DNA from: Amphiura filiformis
Taxonomy: Eukaryota > Echinodermata > Ophiuroidea > Amphilepidida > Amphiuridae
Length of the DNA: 64,000 bases
Reading direction: 5' to 3'
Assembly: GCF_039555335.1 (NCBI RefSeq)
Contig: NC_092646.1
Location: forward strand, 21,512,258-21,576,257
Positions 52,430 to 63,800 of the stretch are shown here, in pieces; position 1 is the first letter of the stretch; each line of letters begins with the position of its first letter. The notes under the pieces are model-generated. The model had not been told where the DNA came from, ran no database searches, and saw nothing but the letters and a program-made list of their open reading frames with translations. The position numbers were made by a program, and so were the translations under genes.

Positions 52430-55400
52430 TCATGTAGGTTTGGTAATGAAGAAGCATACGTGTTTTGCTTGGAAGAACCAATCATAACCACGCTGAACAG
52501 AACATTCTTTGATACATGCCAATACTTCTTGACAAAGATCTTTGGACCGCTCCCTTAATCTAACTGGGTAAGTCACAAAATCAATCGCTTGATTACGCTC
52601 TTCACTTTCTTCCTCATCAAAACAATGTGTAATCTTGTATGGACACACATAGTCATCGATGTAATATGGGAGCTGTAATTGACGCAGTGCTTCGTGTACA
52701 TGGGCTGAGTTCCGATGATGTTTTGGCGGAGATGTGGTCCCTGGTGACCCATCCTGTGAGACCGTCTGTGATGAGGTCTCAGGTCTAAGATAAGGGAATG
52801 TTTTCCATAGCTTTCCAAAACCAGCGTACTCTGAAAAAAGAAAAGAAACAAAAAGAGAATGCTAATGAGAAGAAGAAGAAGATGAAGAAGAAGAAGAAGA
52901 AGATGAAGAAGAAGAAGAAGAAGAAGTAGAAGAAGAAGACGAAGAAGAAGAAGAAGAACTCAGAAAAAAATGGAAACAGACATATTTTTGTGTTTGTAGA
53001 TCAACAGAGCAATTTTGACATAAAGTCATTTTGACTTATGTCCGCCATTATGATAGAACTCCATATTAAACGACCAGCATAGCCAGTGAGGTTTCTTTCA
53101 CTTGCCCTTGTTATTTAAGCTTAGGAAAGCCTTCCCGGCAGTTGTTACCAATGGTTACTAAATATTATTTCAGCATTTTGGGTAAAGAATAACGATATTA
53201 AAATTTGATGGAAATCGTATATTATGGCTTCAATATCCAATCTAAAGAATCAATGGCACCATATCGTCAGATGCACATGGGCAAATACAAACTCGGTGTC
53301 ATTTGCTACTTTTCTCATCTTTACAAATAAAAATGATCTTTAAAAGTGAATTTCCGAGTTTTTTGGGAACGCTTTATATGTTTGTAATACATGAAATGTC
53401 TGTGGAAAGTCAAAGAGAAGTATGGGGATATTGTTGAAGCTGGGAGGGAGGTGATATACGTTCCCTCTTTCATCATCTCACCTGCAGTAATTGTTACTAA
53501 CAGAATTCCACCTGGTGCCAGCATATCATGAAGACTTTGCAGTGCTTCATTTAGGTTATTTACACGGTACAGAGAATTACATGCACTTATGAAGTGGTAC
53601 TTAGGATTGTTTTCTTGCTGATTTTCCACAAAGTCCTCGAACTTATGATTTTGCCAATCGAATGTAATGTCCGGCGCATGCTCCTTGATTTTAGTCTGAT
53701 ACTTGGTCAGCGAATTTGCACATGGTTCCACGACGCAGGTATGAATCTTTGGAAATTTGATCAGCAGCTTATTTAAAACATGAGTTCAATTTCACCTGTG
53801 AAGAAATTTAACACAGATTTGATAAATTTCATTTAAATATATGAAAGTCCATGGTCTCCTGATTACAAAACTGAAATTTTTTATTTGAATCGGACATTCG
53901 CTTCTTGAGATATGGCCTGTCAAAATGGTGCGAAACCAACAAATTGGCAACAACTTTCTTTTATTTTTCTTTATTTTTGGCAGTGTTGCCAGTTATTTTT
54001 CTAATTATATATGCAAGTAAGCAAGTAAGTAAGCAAGTAAGCATATATGCATGAATTATGCAAAGTTAAGTTTTCAGATACAATTAGAAGAGGTATGGTA
54101 CTGAAACTTGGTACATGGGTAGTACACATGAAATGCAACAAACCTACTGATGCGTTTGGCAAATTTCCATTTGCATAATTAATTAGGTCCCTAATCAACA
54201 TTTCTGATTAATGTTCTTAATTAATTATGCATATTGAAATTTGCCAAACGCAACCGTAATTTTGTAGCACCTGTGTGCACTACCATGTACCATGCTTCAG
54301 TACCATAGCTCTTTTAATTGTATCTGAAAACTTTACTTTGCATAATTTATGTATATATAATTAGAAAATTATCTGGCAACTGGACTTGTCAAAAATATAG
54401 AAAATAAAATGAAAGTTGTTGCCAATTAGTTGGTTTCGCGCCATTTTGACAGGCCATATCTCGAGAACTGAATGTCCGATTGAAACAAAATTTCTAGTTT
54501 TGTAATCTACAAGGCGAGAGCATTAACATATCTAAATTTTTGCATTAGCCAATAGGGCCACCTTAAGAGGGATGTTGACATGTCACAACTAGAACGCAAC
54601 GGCCTGCAGAAGCCTAGCGGTTGTGGAGGGGTGGGGGTTGCACCGAGTCTGATTGAACGTATATATAGCATCAATCGGTTTTCAATGCGATGTTGTCAAT
54701 ATTTCACTTTGATTGGTTGTACATGCCCCACCCCCAACCCATGTCTAAATATGGCACGATTAATGAAGAAAGTGGCACTTTTTTGGACATCATCCTTACA
54801 AAAATGAGTAGATTGTTTAAGAGTGTACAGTGACCACTTAGCCACTGGCAATAAACCTTCGTATGGGATAGCCTAAGGTCTTCTACTAACTGTATTCACA
54901 AGTAGGTACAAGTATGCTTTAGGCCTAATTATTTGACGAAAAAAACAACACAATTTCGAGTGCACGTTGGCACAAACTCTTAATATGTATTTAATATGAA
55001 ATACTCTGGTATTGAGCTATTCAGAAAATGCACACCCCCTACAGTGGAGTAACCGTTCAATAAAAGAATCCAAGTTAGGTTTCTAAAAACGACTGGAATT
55101 GCATTTGTGAATAATACTGGAAAAGCTTGGAAATGCAATCACATGAATGGAAAATCACGCAATTGTACACAATGAACCTTTCAAATTGAGGGTTTCCGAT
55201 TTAAAAATATTTATCTACGGGAATTTTTTTGCATTTGGACACTTTAAAAATAATGATTGGACAGAAAGTACCAAAATCTGAACTGCTCATGACGAAAGCT
55301 TAACAGTTCTAAATTTGTTCGAACTCGCTAAAAATTTCTCAATTGTTATGAACTCCCGTCGTAAAAGCCTATCCCACAATTTGTGTCATCAAAAATGCGA

Positions 55401-55870
55401 TCATTGTGGCTCATTGTGCCGGTATATAGCACAACGTTTTCAAAGACACTTCAATCATATTATTATCAAGAAAAGTTTACATGTTCAGTTTTATTTTTGC
55501 AATCTTATGTTTATGTTTAAAGCAAATATGACAAACATGGATCTTGTGTTGCGCACATCAATTAACTCAACCATGTTGATGGGCAGGTTAATCTTCAGCA
55601 ATATCCTGTCAAAACATTGGGTAATATTGTTGAATATATCTGTAACTCACCACTCCCACTCCCAACACCTAACACTTGTAGCGTTTTATCATCGGTTCCG
55701 TCACCTATATTTGCGACCAGTTTCTCTACGATGTGCCCATAAAATGTCTCGTCAATCCATTTTTGCGCAGCTTCGAAATAGTCCCCTACGCCTGGGTATT
55801 CACTGAACACCTTTATGTATTGGGTTTTATTCTGTAAAATTGGCGTGGATGATATATCTGATTCGACCAT
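52430..55870 (-). CDS. HNMT-like: HNMT-like methyltransferase F, three exons, one-base deletion in exon 2
   Basis: Exons: 55870-55651, 53805-53482 (approximate upper edge) and 52830-52430. Exon 1 starts MVESDISSTP and ends in GVGSGSG; exon 2 holds MEPC-type VEPC, CNSLYRVNNLNEA and LAPGGILLVTITAG; exon 3 starts AGFGKLWKTFPYL, has the longest Ser/Thr/Gln loop of the array, CFDEEESEERN, and ends FFQAKHVCFFITKPT. Splice sites are canonical, with GTGAG donors for both introns. Near the start of exon 2 the sequence reads ATGTTTTAAATAAG where G has ATGTTTTTAAATAAG: one T is missing, which shifts the frame and gives an immediate stop. As it falls in a T run it could be a sequencing or assembly error; if real, F is a very recent pseudogene. 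It is head-to-head with G about 5 kb away. Confidence 0.7.
52862..52962. repeat. (GAA)n microsatellite
   Basis: About 100 bp of GAA/AAG with GAT and GTA interruptions, just inside intron 2 next to the exon-3 acceptor of gene F. Similar arrays sit at this place in B and, weakly, in D. Confidence 0.92.
53861..54507. mobile_element. Long fold-back element in intron 1 of F
   Basis: GATTACAAAACTGAAATTTT at the left is matched by AAATTTCTAGTTTTGTAATC at the right, and the arms of about 320 bp pair with small gaps (GAGATATGGCCTGTCAAAAT; TTTTCAGATACAATTA; TTTGGCAAATTTCCATTTGC) around a loop near 54200. No coding capacity. Confidence 0.8.
54545..55640. other. Remainder of intron 1 of F
   Basis: No gene. 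55430-55545 (CATATTATTATCAAGAAAAG and neighbours) matches 46365-46465 next to the broken exon 2 of pseudogene E, which shows that E lost the sequence between this intron piece and exon 2. Confidence 0.6.
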
Positions 55871-56352
55871 GCTAATGGAACCAATCTTAAACAACAAGAG
55901 AAGAAAAAATGGAACACAGTTGTTGAGTCATTGCATAAACACCATTTACAGACTGTACATGCACATTAATTAGTGTTTAACACCGCGACTGAAATTTTGA
56001 AAGTCTAAAGTCTGAAGTCTATTCACCCAAAACTGAACTAGTTCCAAGGGGAGTCAACCCATTTCGAATAGTGTGTCGGTGTATATGTGTGTGGGGGTGT
56101 GTGTGTGTGGGGGGGGGATCAAGAGCAGTTAGGTGTTAACTTGAGAATAAAGAATGAGGGTCTGAGGGGAATGTGTCGACATGAGCAGTAAGAAAGTGAG
56201 ACACACTGTTGAAGCCAATTATTGAAGCAATTAGGTGGACAATTTTAGCAGTACAAATTGTGTACAATGTAATTTGAAAATGCCAAAATCTAGTGAAATG
56301 AAGGCCCGTTTGAAGCCATTCTTGGAAAAGTTTTTATTATTATTGTATTCAG

Positions 56353-56766
56353 GAGGGCGAGTTAGCGCAGCGGTAGTTCCCTCGCTTTGCACCACTGAGG
56401 TCCCGGGTTCAAGCCCCGGCGCGGCCCAAGGACTCATGTGCACTTGGTTTATCCCGATTCCATGTTCGCTCTCGCAGGTTTTCTCCGGGATCTCCGGTTT
56501 CCTCCTGCTTAAAAAAAAAAATCGGTGATTAGTTGTTTGGTTATCAAAACTTCCTTCACCCAATGGAATTTGGGGAGCTGCACAGATAATTGGTGGATGT
56601 TACAATCTAAGTGCGGATAGGTCTGCGCCTGAGGTTCGGCTGCAACTGGCCTAGATGCGATCTGATTGTGATGATTCACCATGGCAGCGAAATTACAGCG
56701 CTTTGAATCCTTCAAGATCTAGCTGGAAAAAGGCGCTATATAAGTCCGAAATTTATTTATTTATTT
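56353..56766 (+). mobile_element. tRNA-derived SINE with conserved core and L2-like tail
   Basis: The head GGCGAGTTAGCGCAGCGGTA and GGGTTCAAGCCCC are pol III A and B boxes. The middle carries TTTCTCCGGGATCTCCGG followed by TTTCCTCC, a core seen in several animal SINE superfamilies. The tail CAGCGCTTTGAATCC... then GGCGCTATATAAGTCCG is of L2-LINE type and is followed by an (ATTT)n stretch. TATTCAG is repeated on both sides as a target duplication, and the related flank at about 47860-47875 (unit 1) is uninterrupted. Confidence 0.8.
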
Positions 56767-57173
56767 TATTCAGTATTGCTTTAAACATAAATGTCGGGTG
56801 TCCGTGGCAAAGCAGAAGCGAAAAGGGCCGGCGAAAAGGGAACTTGTTTAGTTTGCTAGTTTTGAAAAAAAAGTTCCAATTGAAAACATTTTGGTGGACG
56901 CGTTATTGTGTAACATATTTATAGTTTGAAAAAGTTTGGAAAAAGAAATGTGTGAAAATGACAGCCCAATTTAAGCTGTTCGTGGACTAAATTTTACTAT
57001 TACTGTAACTACAATTATTGGTTTTAACATAAAGCGCACGGGTGTCCAAAATCAGCTGGTAAAACTGCTTTCTAAAACTGATTGCCACAAGATGGGCTTT
57101 TTTAGCGCATGGTGCCCATTGGGAACCAGCTCACTAGTATTATCAGATCCACAAATTCAGTTGATTCATTTAA

Positions 57174-57800
57174 AGGAGGATTTCGTGATCCTAGCATCCT
57201 CTTTTTATTACATGTTTCAGTAGATATCCACAAAAAAAATCATATTCTCAAAATTTCAGTTGATTCCGATTTTGCGCTAATTTAGGTGTTTGGAAATAGT
57301 CGCACTTTTGTGTTTTAGGAAGGATATGTAAACGACAGATAACACCAAAAATATGAAGAAATTATTTCCAAACCGTGTTAAGTCAACAATCATTATGTTG
57401 CTCATTTTCAAGAATGCTGGTTAGCAAAAAGCAGGCCATTGTCTCATTTCGTGAACAAAGGTCCACATACCATTGTTTCCTTGCGTTTCCTTTATAATCA
57501 GTTACCCAACTGAAGCTGTATTATAGCACCTCATAGCGATATCGCACATATAAAACAGACACATGTGCACAACCAGAGAAGATCCGATTTAATCAGTTGA
57601 GCTGTTTCAATGAGTGTTATCTTGGTTTAATAGCTTTTAATGGGGTTTAAGTCCTGCAAAGGTCGAGATGAATTCTACTGTAGACATGACTGCATCATGT
57701 GGTACATAAACATTATGTAGCCAGAGGTATCCAGTGGTATAAAAATCTCAACATTTTTTGAGAAAAGTGGGGCTGAGGCTGTGGATCACGAAATGCCCTT
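57174..57800. mobile_element. CATTTCGTGATCC-end element, copy 3, with insertion
   Basis: AGGAGGATTTCGTGATCC at the left and GGATCACGAAATGCCC at the right, with TTAA at 57170-57173 and 57801-57804. A partial copy of the 780-bp repeat (57277-57699) splits it after GATTTTGCG and replaces the middle. Confidence 0.75.
57277..57699. mobile_element. 780-bp repeat, partial copy
   Basis: It runs from CTAATTTAGGTGTTTGG to GACATGACTGCATCATG and matches the second half of the repeat at 43170-43963. Confidence 0.7.
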
Positions 57801-58410
57801 TTAAGCATTGTTTTGGAGTTTTACTGCAAAATTTGCTCGCACCTTCAAACTTAAGTTGCACTTGGACCTCATTTTGTAATTATCCAAATTGCAGGCTAAC
57901 ATGCAATTGTCCCCCTTTGTTTTATTTTGCCCTCATCTTCTTTTTGAATTTGGTGGTCGAATTTGGTGGTGCATGGCACTTGTTTGCTCCAGCCATTAAC
58001 TGGACTTGTTCCTTTTATGATATTTTCTAAATTTTGATGTATCTCATGTGCAATATAATATTTTTGTAATTCTGTGCAAGTGATAAACTGTAATAAATAA
58101 GTAAAATAAAATAAATAAACCAAGCCAAAACGGTCACTTGTTTATCCATACGCAAGGGAGGGTGTTGCCTAAGGGGGATGTTCCCCCATGAGAGGTTGGA
58201 AAGTTTTGCAAAATGAAGGTCCATTTGAAGCCATTTGGTGATTCATTTTAAAACTATTATTGCTTTAAACAAAAACAAAAAGGGCCCTAACTCAATTTTT
58301 AACCTGGTCCACTGACGCTTTGTTTATGATATATTCTACCCTACATGTAGAACCAGCATTTTTTGGTACTGCTGGATTTGGTGGTGGTGGTGGTGGTGCA
58401 ACTTGGCATA

Positions 58411-59275
58411 CTGCAGTTACTGTCCGTTTCATATACACAATACACAGTGCTCTCACCATTGACGCGTGACCTCTACAAATGATGTACGTTGGAAGAATGG
58501 ACACTTGCCTAGTTAACATCACTGTGTGAAAAATAACCAGCCAATATTTAATTTATTCTCTCAAACTTCTAGCAAATGTGTTTCTCTAACATGACCTAAA
58601 ATTACAGCTAGGTTAGATGTTCAGAAATGGTCGCACTTTTGTAAAATATGAGTGAGGGCAAAGCATAGCTAGCTCATAGCTAGCCAACTCCCCGTGTTAA
58701 TTGAATGAAGATTTGACCGAAAATATTGAGCTATATTGGTAACAGACCGCTCCGTTCTGAAGGATGCCACAAAAAAACGGTACAAGCTACATTTAAACTA
58801 TTCTAAATAGGTTCTAGAAAATATAGTTTTGTAACATGTCCTAAATTTTTAGCTAATTTAGATGTTTGGAGAGGGGTCGCACTTTTGTGTTTTAGGAAGG
58901 ATATGTAAACGACAGATAACACCAAAAATATGAAGAAATTATTTCCAAACCGTGTTAAGTCAACAATCATTATGTTGCTCATTTTGAAGAATGCTGGTTA
59001 ACAAAAAGCAGGTCTTTGTCTCATTTCGTGAACAAAGCTACACATACCATTGTTTCCTTTCGTTTCCTTTATAATCGGTTACCCAACTGAAGCTATAATA
59101 CCAGCTTTATTGCGATGTCGCACATTGAAAACAGACACTTGTGCACAACCAGAGAAGATCTGATTTAATCAGTTGAGCTGCTTCAATGAGTGTTATCTTG
59201 GTTTAATAGCTTTTAATTGGGTTTAAGTCCTGCAAAGGTCGAGATGAATTCTACTGTAGACATGACTGCATCATG
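58411..59275. mobile_element. 780-bp repeat, copy between F and G
   Basis: It starts CTGCAGTTACTGTCCG and ends GACATGACTGCATCATG. It has a single, altered version of the 180-bp unit that is doubled in the other full copies, and a different stretch (58630-58800) in its place. Confidence 0.7.
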
Positions 59276-59788
59276 GTGCAGTGTTGCATCGAACATGATG
59301 TAAACCACACCAAACTCTGCAGCTCTGCTCAGTGCCTCTATGTACATTGTGACGTCATTTGGCGCATGAAACCAAAAAACCTAAATTTCAGAATTGTAAT
59401 ATTTTTCATCTTTTTATGCTTAGATGATAAGAAAAACATCTACAGAGCACAGCTATCACCACAAAATGGGCACATCAGCCTTCATTGAAAACTTTTTTTT
59501 TCTTCATTTTAATGCACCAGGTATGGTCAGCGAATGGAAACATAAGTTCGGCCAGACATGGTTGGACCTGATTTAGTGGTGGGATCTCATCATTTTCAGT
59601 GTTATCATATCATAATACACTAAAGTTCATAAAATTAGGATTTTCCAAAGAGATTATACTCAAGGAGTACCGACTCAAAATTGTCCCGTGTGTCACCATG
59701 TAGCACTACGGTAAATCCGCCATTTTGTAAGTTGTCGCTCGCTACATACTTACGAGTTACTTGTATTGTTTATAAAAAGACATGATCT

Positions 59789-60103
59789 ATACGCCGTAGA
59801 AGTGACGTCATAATCGGATTAACTACCATAGCAATAGATGAATACAATTTTGAATAGACCGCCCTGCACTACAAGAAGATTGCACTAATCACCTGTGTAT
59901 GTCAGCAAACAAAGATTGAATACAATACCGCTCTTTTCAAAGATACTTATCTTACAGGTGCGAGTGATCAGCCTTTCTTTGACATATATGGTTCAATGCA
60001 TCGGTACCGCGTGAACGTTGTATTGCAGGGCGGCATAGTCAAAATTGTATTCATCTATTGCTATGGTAGTTAATCCGATTAACTACGTCACTTCTACGGC
60101 GTA
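59789..60103. mobile_element. TACGCCGTAGAAG-end TIR element
   Basis: TACGCCGTAGAAGTGACGT at the left is matched by ACGTCACTTCTACGGCGTA at the right. The inverted ends run about 75 bp (GGATTAACTACCATAGCAAT, AGATGAATACAATTTTGA). The orphan copy at 49120-49140 reads CATGATCTATTCTGAT without the insert, a paralogous empty site. Confidence 0.85.
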
Positions 60104-60498
60104 TTCTGATCGAAATGATACTTGGGCACATGTATCATATTTGAAAAGTAGGTTAACATATTATATGCAAGCAAAAAATCACTGATCATTGTAGTGAATG
60201 CAATATTCTTGTTTTCAAAATAACTTTTGAAATCACTAGTTCAAGTTGAGGGAACACCACTTTGAGCTTGGCTATAAGCCACTGTATTCATGGTGTGGAT
60301 ACTGAACTACAAAATTCCTTGCATGATTGATCTTGACCTTGGCCTGAGGCCTTTTCATTCATCATGCAGATAGTGGTGGCATTCAACTGAAACTGACCGG
60401 ATTCCCTTCATTAAAAGATTTGACCATTCCGGAATATAATAAAGCTTTATATACGTATTATTCACGCCGGGCCAAGGGCATTTTTATAACTATTTCTT

Positions 60499-60760
60499 CA
60501 GGTGGTGAATGACGTGCATTCTCTAAATTCAGTAAATTTCCATCGTCAACCGTGTAATTGAATGGGATTATTTTGAAATTTTAAAACGCTTAAAATATCA
60601 CAAACAAATAGGCCTATGTTAATAAATAATATAAATACAAGCTAAAACCGTTGGGGTTCGATAATGAACCCCACAAAACTAACCGAGTATATGGAAAATG
60701 CCATACCGTCGGCCGGGCGGTTTCACAAGTTGCCGGCTCTATCATGCCACTCGCCGCCTG
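60499..60760. mobile_element. hAT-like MITE, CAGGTGGTGAATGAC end
   Basis: CAGGTGGTGAATGAC and the complement-like ATGCCACTCGCCGCCTG form 15-20 bp imperfect inverted ends. TATTTCTT and CATTTCTT flank it, an 8-bp target duplication with one change. The matching place in unit 1 (about 49507) is uninterrupted. CAGG ends plus an 8-bp duplication suggest a hAT-type transposase. Confidence 0.7.
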
Positions 60761-60898
60761 CATTTCTTAACAGTGAATCCATATCGAGACAACAACTTCA
60801 AGTGTTACCTTCTTCTATCATTTCTATAGGGTTTCTGACTTAAGATTAGCGGGTGTAGATTCTGAACAGAGCTAGTGTAGGATCAGATCTTCATTAGC

Positions 60899-63800
60899 AT
60901 GGCCGAATCAGATAAATCAATGGCTAGGCCGATTGTACGACAGGATCAAACTAAACATATAAAAGCATTCACTAACTACTCCAGCGCAGGTGAATATTTT
61001 GAAGCTGTACAAAAATGGATTGATGAGACATTTTGTGGGCACGTCGTGGACAAACTGGTCGCAAATTTAGGTGACAGAACCGATGATATCCCGCTTCGTG
61101 TTTTAGGAATAGGGAGTGGTGGTGGTAAGTTAAAAAGATATTTAATCGTTTGATATTTATACAGAGTGTCCGAGGAATGATTATTACCTAATTTATTACA
61201 CAGGGGTTTACACCCGGTGTTTAAACCCAAATGGCTTATGTTGATCGTATATCCATCCTTGCGCCCCGGGGGAGGCACTCCCTATCTGAAATGGCAGGGA
61301 TGTTCCTCGGCCATGTTAAAAGTAGGGGGCATTCAGGTCAAATGTACAATTACAAAAATATGGGGTCATTCAGTACACAACCTGAATAAAAATGGGGTCA
61401 TTCGGTATGAAACTTTGAAAAAAGGATGGTCATTGGGGCCGGGCATTGGGGTAACAAAAAGTAAAATGGGAGTCATTGAGTACAGGATTGCCAAAAGAGT
61501 ATCATTAAGTACACATAAATAAGTGCCAAACTGGGCCACCTTGGACAAAATGTTGGAAATGTGAAAAATCTCATTATTTCTGGAGGAGAACACCAATACA
61601 ACCTAAGTTAGGGAATTAAAAGGGGGGGGGGGGGTCACGGGGTATAGCAGGAAATAGAAAAAGGGGGTCATTGAGTACATGAATTTTTTGGTCGTTGGGT
61701 AATAGGTAGGGCCATAACACAAAAAAGGGGGTCATTGGGTACAAGCCGGTTTGAAAAGGGGGTCTATCCTGAGGCACATGATGCATATCTGTCATGGAAG
61801 TGCCCCCGGGCCTTGCGCTCATGCAAGTGGTGAATAATATTTAATTTTAGCCCACCACCTTACACCCGGTCATCAAAGTCGACCATTAGGGGGTGGGTTG
61901 GTGAGACCCACCTGGCTTCTACAGTAAAATCAATGATTTTTATTTGGCTCTTGTGACATTCTAAGGGGACACGAACTATAGCTTGTGTCGTGTATTCAAC
62001 TTTCCATCTTCATTTTTGGTAAAATCTGTATTTTTTCACAGGTGAAATTGAAATCATGTTTTTAAATAAGCTGCTGACCAAGTTTCCAAAGATTCATACC
62101 TGCGTCGTGGAACCCTGTACAAATTCGCTGACCAAGTATCAGGCCAACATTAAGGAGCATGCCACGAACATAACATTTGATTGGCACAATCATACATTAG
62201 AGGACTTTGTGGGAAATCAGCAAGAAAACAGTCATAAATACCACTTCATAAGTGCGTGTAATTCTTTGTACTATATGAAAAACCTGAATAAAGTACTACA
62301 AAGTCTTCATGATATGCTGGCACCAGGTGGTATTATGTTAGTAACAATTGCTGCAGGTGAGTAACAGATGAAATGGAGAAAATGTATACCACCTCCCCGT
62401 TTCAACAGGATACCCGTATTATTTGGATATAACATTCTATTAAATTTTCTAAAAGTGGCATTAAAAGGGTTTTCATACATTTTGTTTAGTGAAGCAGATC
62501 TCTGGATTGCCGAAACCAAAATGAATGAAACAAACGGTATTTGAAAGCTAGCACTGCTCCCTTGACATTGATGTATAAAACATCATGTCACAACAGTGTT
62601 CTCTAATTGCAAAAGATGGCGCTTTTCACTTGCACAATTTATTTTTGAGAGAGGCTGTAGTGTAAAGATTAGAAAAGTAGCTCTAAGGGTAACCCTGCCC
62701 AATTTTGTGCTTATTTTTGCATTTTTCTCAAAATTTATAGCGCATTGGTGACAAATAAGACATGTATACATATTATAGGGGCAAGGACTACAACTACTGC
62801 ACTGGAAATTTTATTTCAGCACAGACAACAGTTGTGGAGTCAAAAATGAGGGAAAACTAATATTTGATCAATAACTACTTGCTTTGAGTTGCTGAATTTT
62901 CAGTGCTGTAGTTGTAGTCCTTGCCCCTATAATATATATCTTACTTGTCACCAATGCGCTATAGTGTTTGAGAAAAATGCAAAAATAGGCACAAAATTGG
63001 CCAGGGGTGTAGTACCCCTTATAATGACACCAAGTTTGTATTATTTTACACACGTATACATTGTGACGATATGTTGCAATCTGTCACGGATTCTTTAGAT
63101 TGGAGGTTAATGCCAGCAAAACGTCTATATGAAACGTTTTAATTACATTTGAATGTCGAGTTATACAGGTCGTGAAAACGTTCTTAAAACGTTATTGCAA
63201 AACATTTAGGGCAAACATTTTGTCAACACTTAGATAACATTCTGTTTAAAATGTCTTGAATCAAGTTCTAATCAAGTTTTGAATCAAGTTTTCAAAAATG
63301 TTTTTTGAATGTTATTAAAACGTTTTGATACCCTTTATATAACCCGACATTTAAAAGTTTTCTGTAAAATGTTTTGTGTTTGCTGGGTGGCTTTGTATCA
63401 TTTGAAGTTCAAAGTGTGAGTGAGTATTTACAGTCAGTGTAATGTGATGAAAATAGGGCTAAAAACCAAGTTTGCTACCTGTAAATGACGCGAAAACTAA
63501 AATGAGTAATGCGTTTTTGAGTTAGTCTTTGCAGGATGTTAGTCAAATCAGTGCAGAGACAGCTAGATAATGAAAGTTATTGATTGATTTTTACACGATT
63601 TATTGATTTCATATCGCTTGTAAGACAAAAAACAAAAGAAAAATTTCTGTTGAAAATAAAAATCGTAATTTTTTTTTGCTTGGATTTGTAAAAAAAACCC
63701 AATATGTGGTATAATGGGCGACAGGAAACAATTTTTTTTTAGCCAAACACGTTTATTTATTTTTCTTCTTTTGTTTCTTTTACATTCTTCTGCCACAACT

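Larger units (their letters stand above)
55978..60800. repeat. Segmental duplication, flank of unit 2
   Basis: This is the right-hand partner of 47480-49555, enlarged by a SINE (56353), a CATTTCGTGATCC-end element (57174), copies of the 780-bp repeat (57277, 58411), a TIR element (59789) and a hAT-like element (60499). The order of the shared blocks is unchanged. It ends at the upstream region of gene G. Confidence 0.8.
59576..60898 (+). promoter_or_regulatory. Upstream region of HNMT-like G
   Basis: The sequence is shared with the gene-less copy at 48770-49555. Shared blocks include CGCCATTTTG (59713 and 49034, a YY1-type core) and AAAATAACTTTTGAAATCAC. Two transposons (59789-60103 and 60499-60760) are inserted here only. 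The last 100 bp before the start codon are not in the duplicated copy. The real transcription start cannot be placed. Confidence 0.45.

Noticed and set aside
26228-56430. The tRNA-like sequences as working tRNA genes
   Set aside because: Each has stem mismatches or missing conserved bases, and several are joined to SINE bodies or T/ATTT tails.
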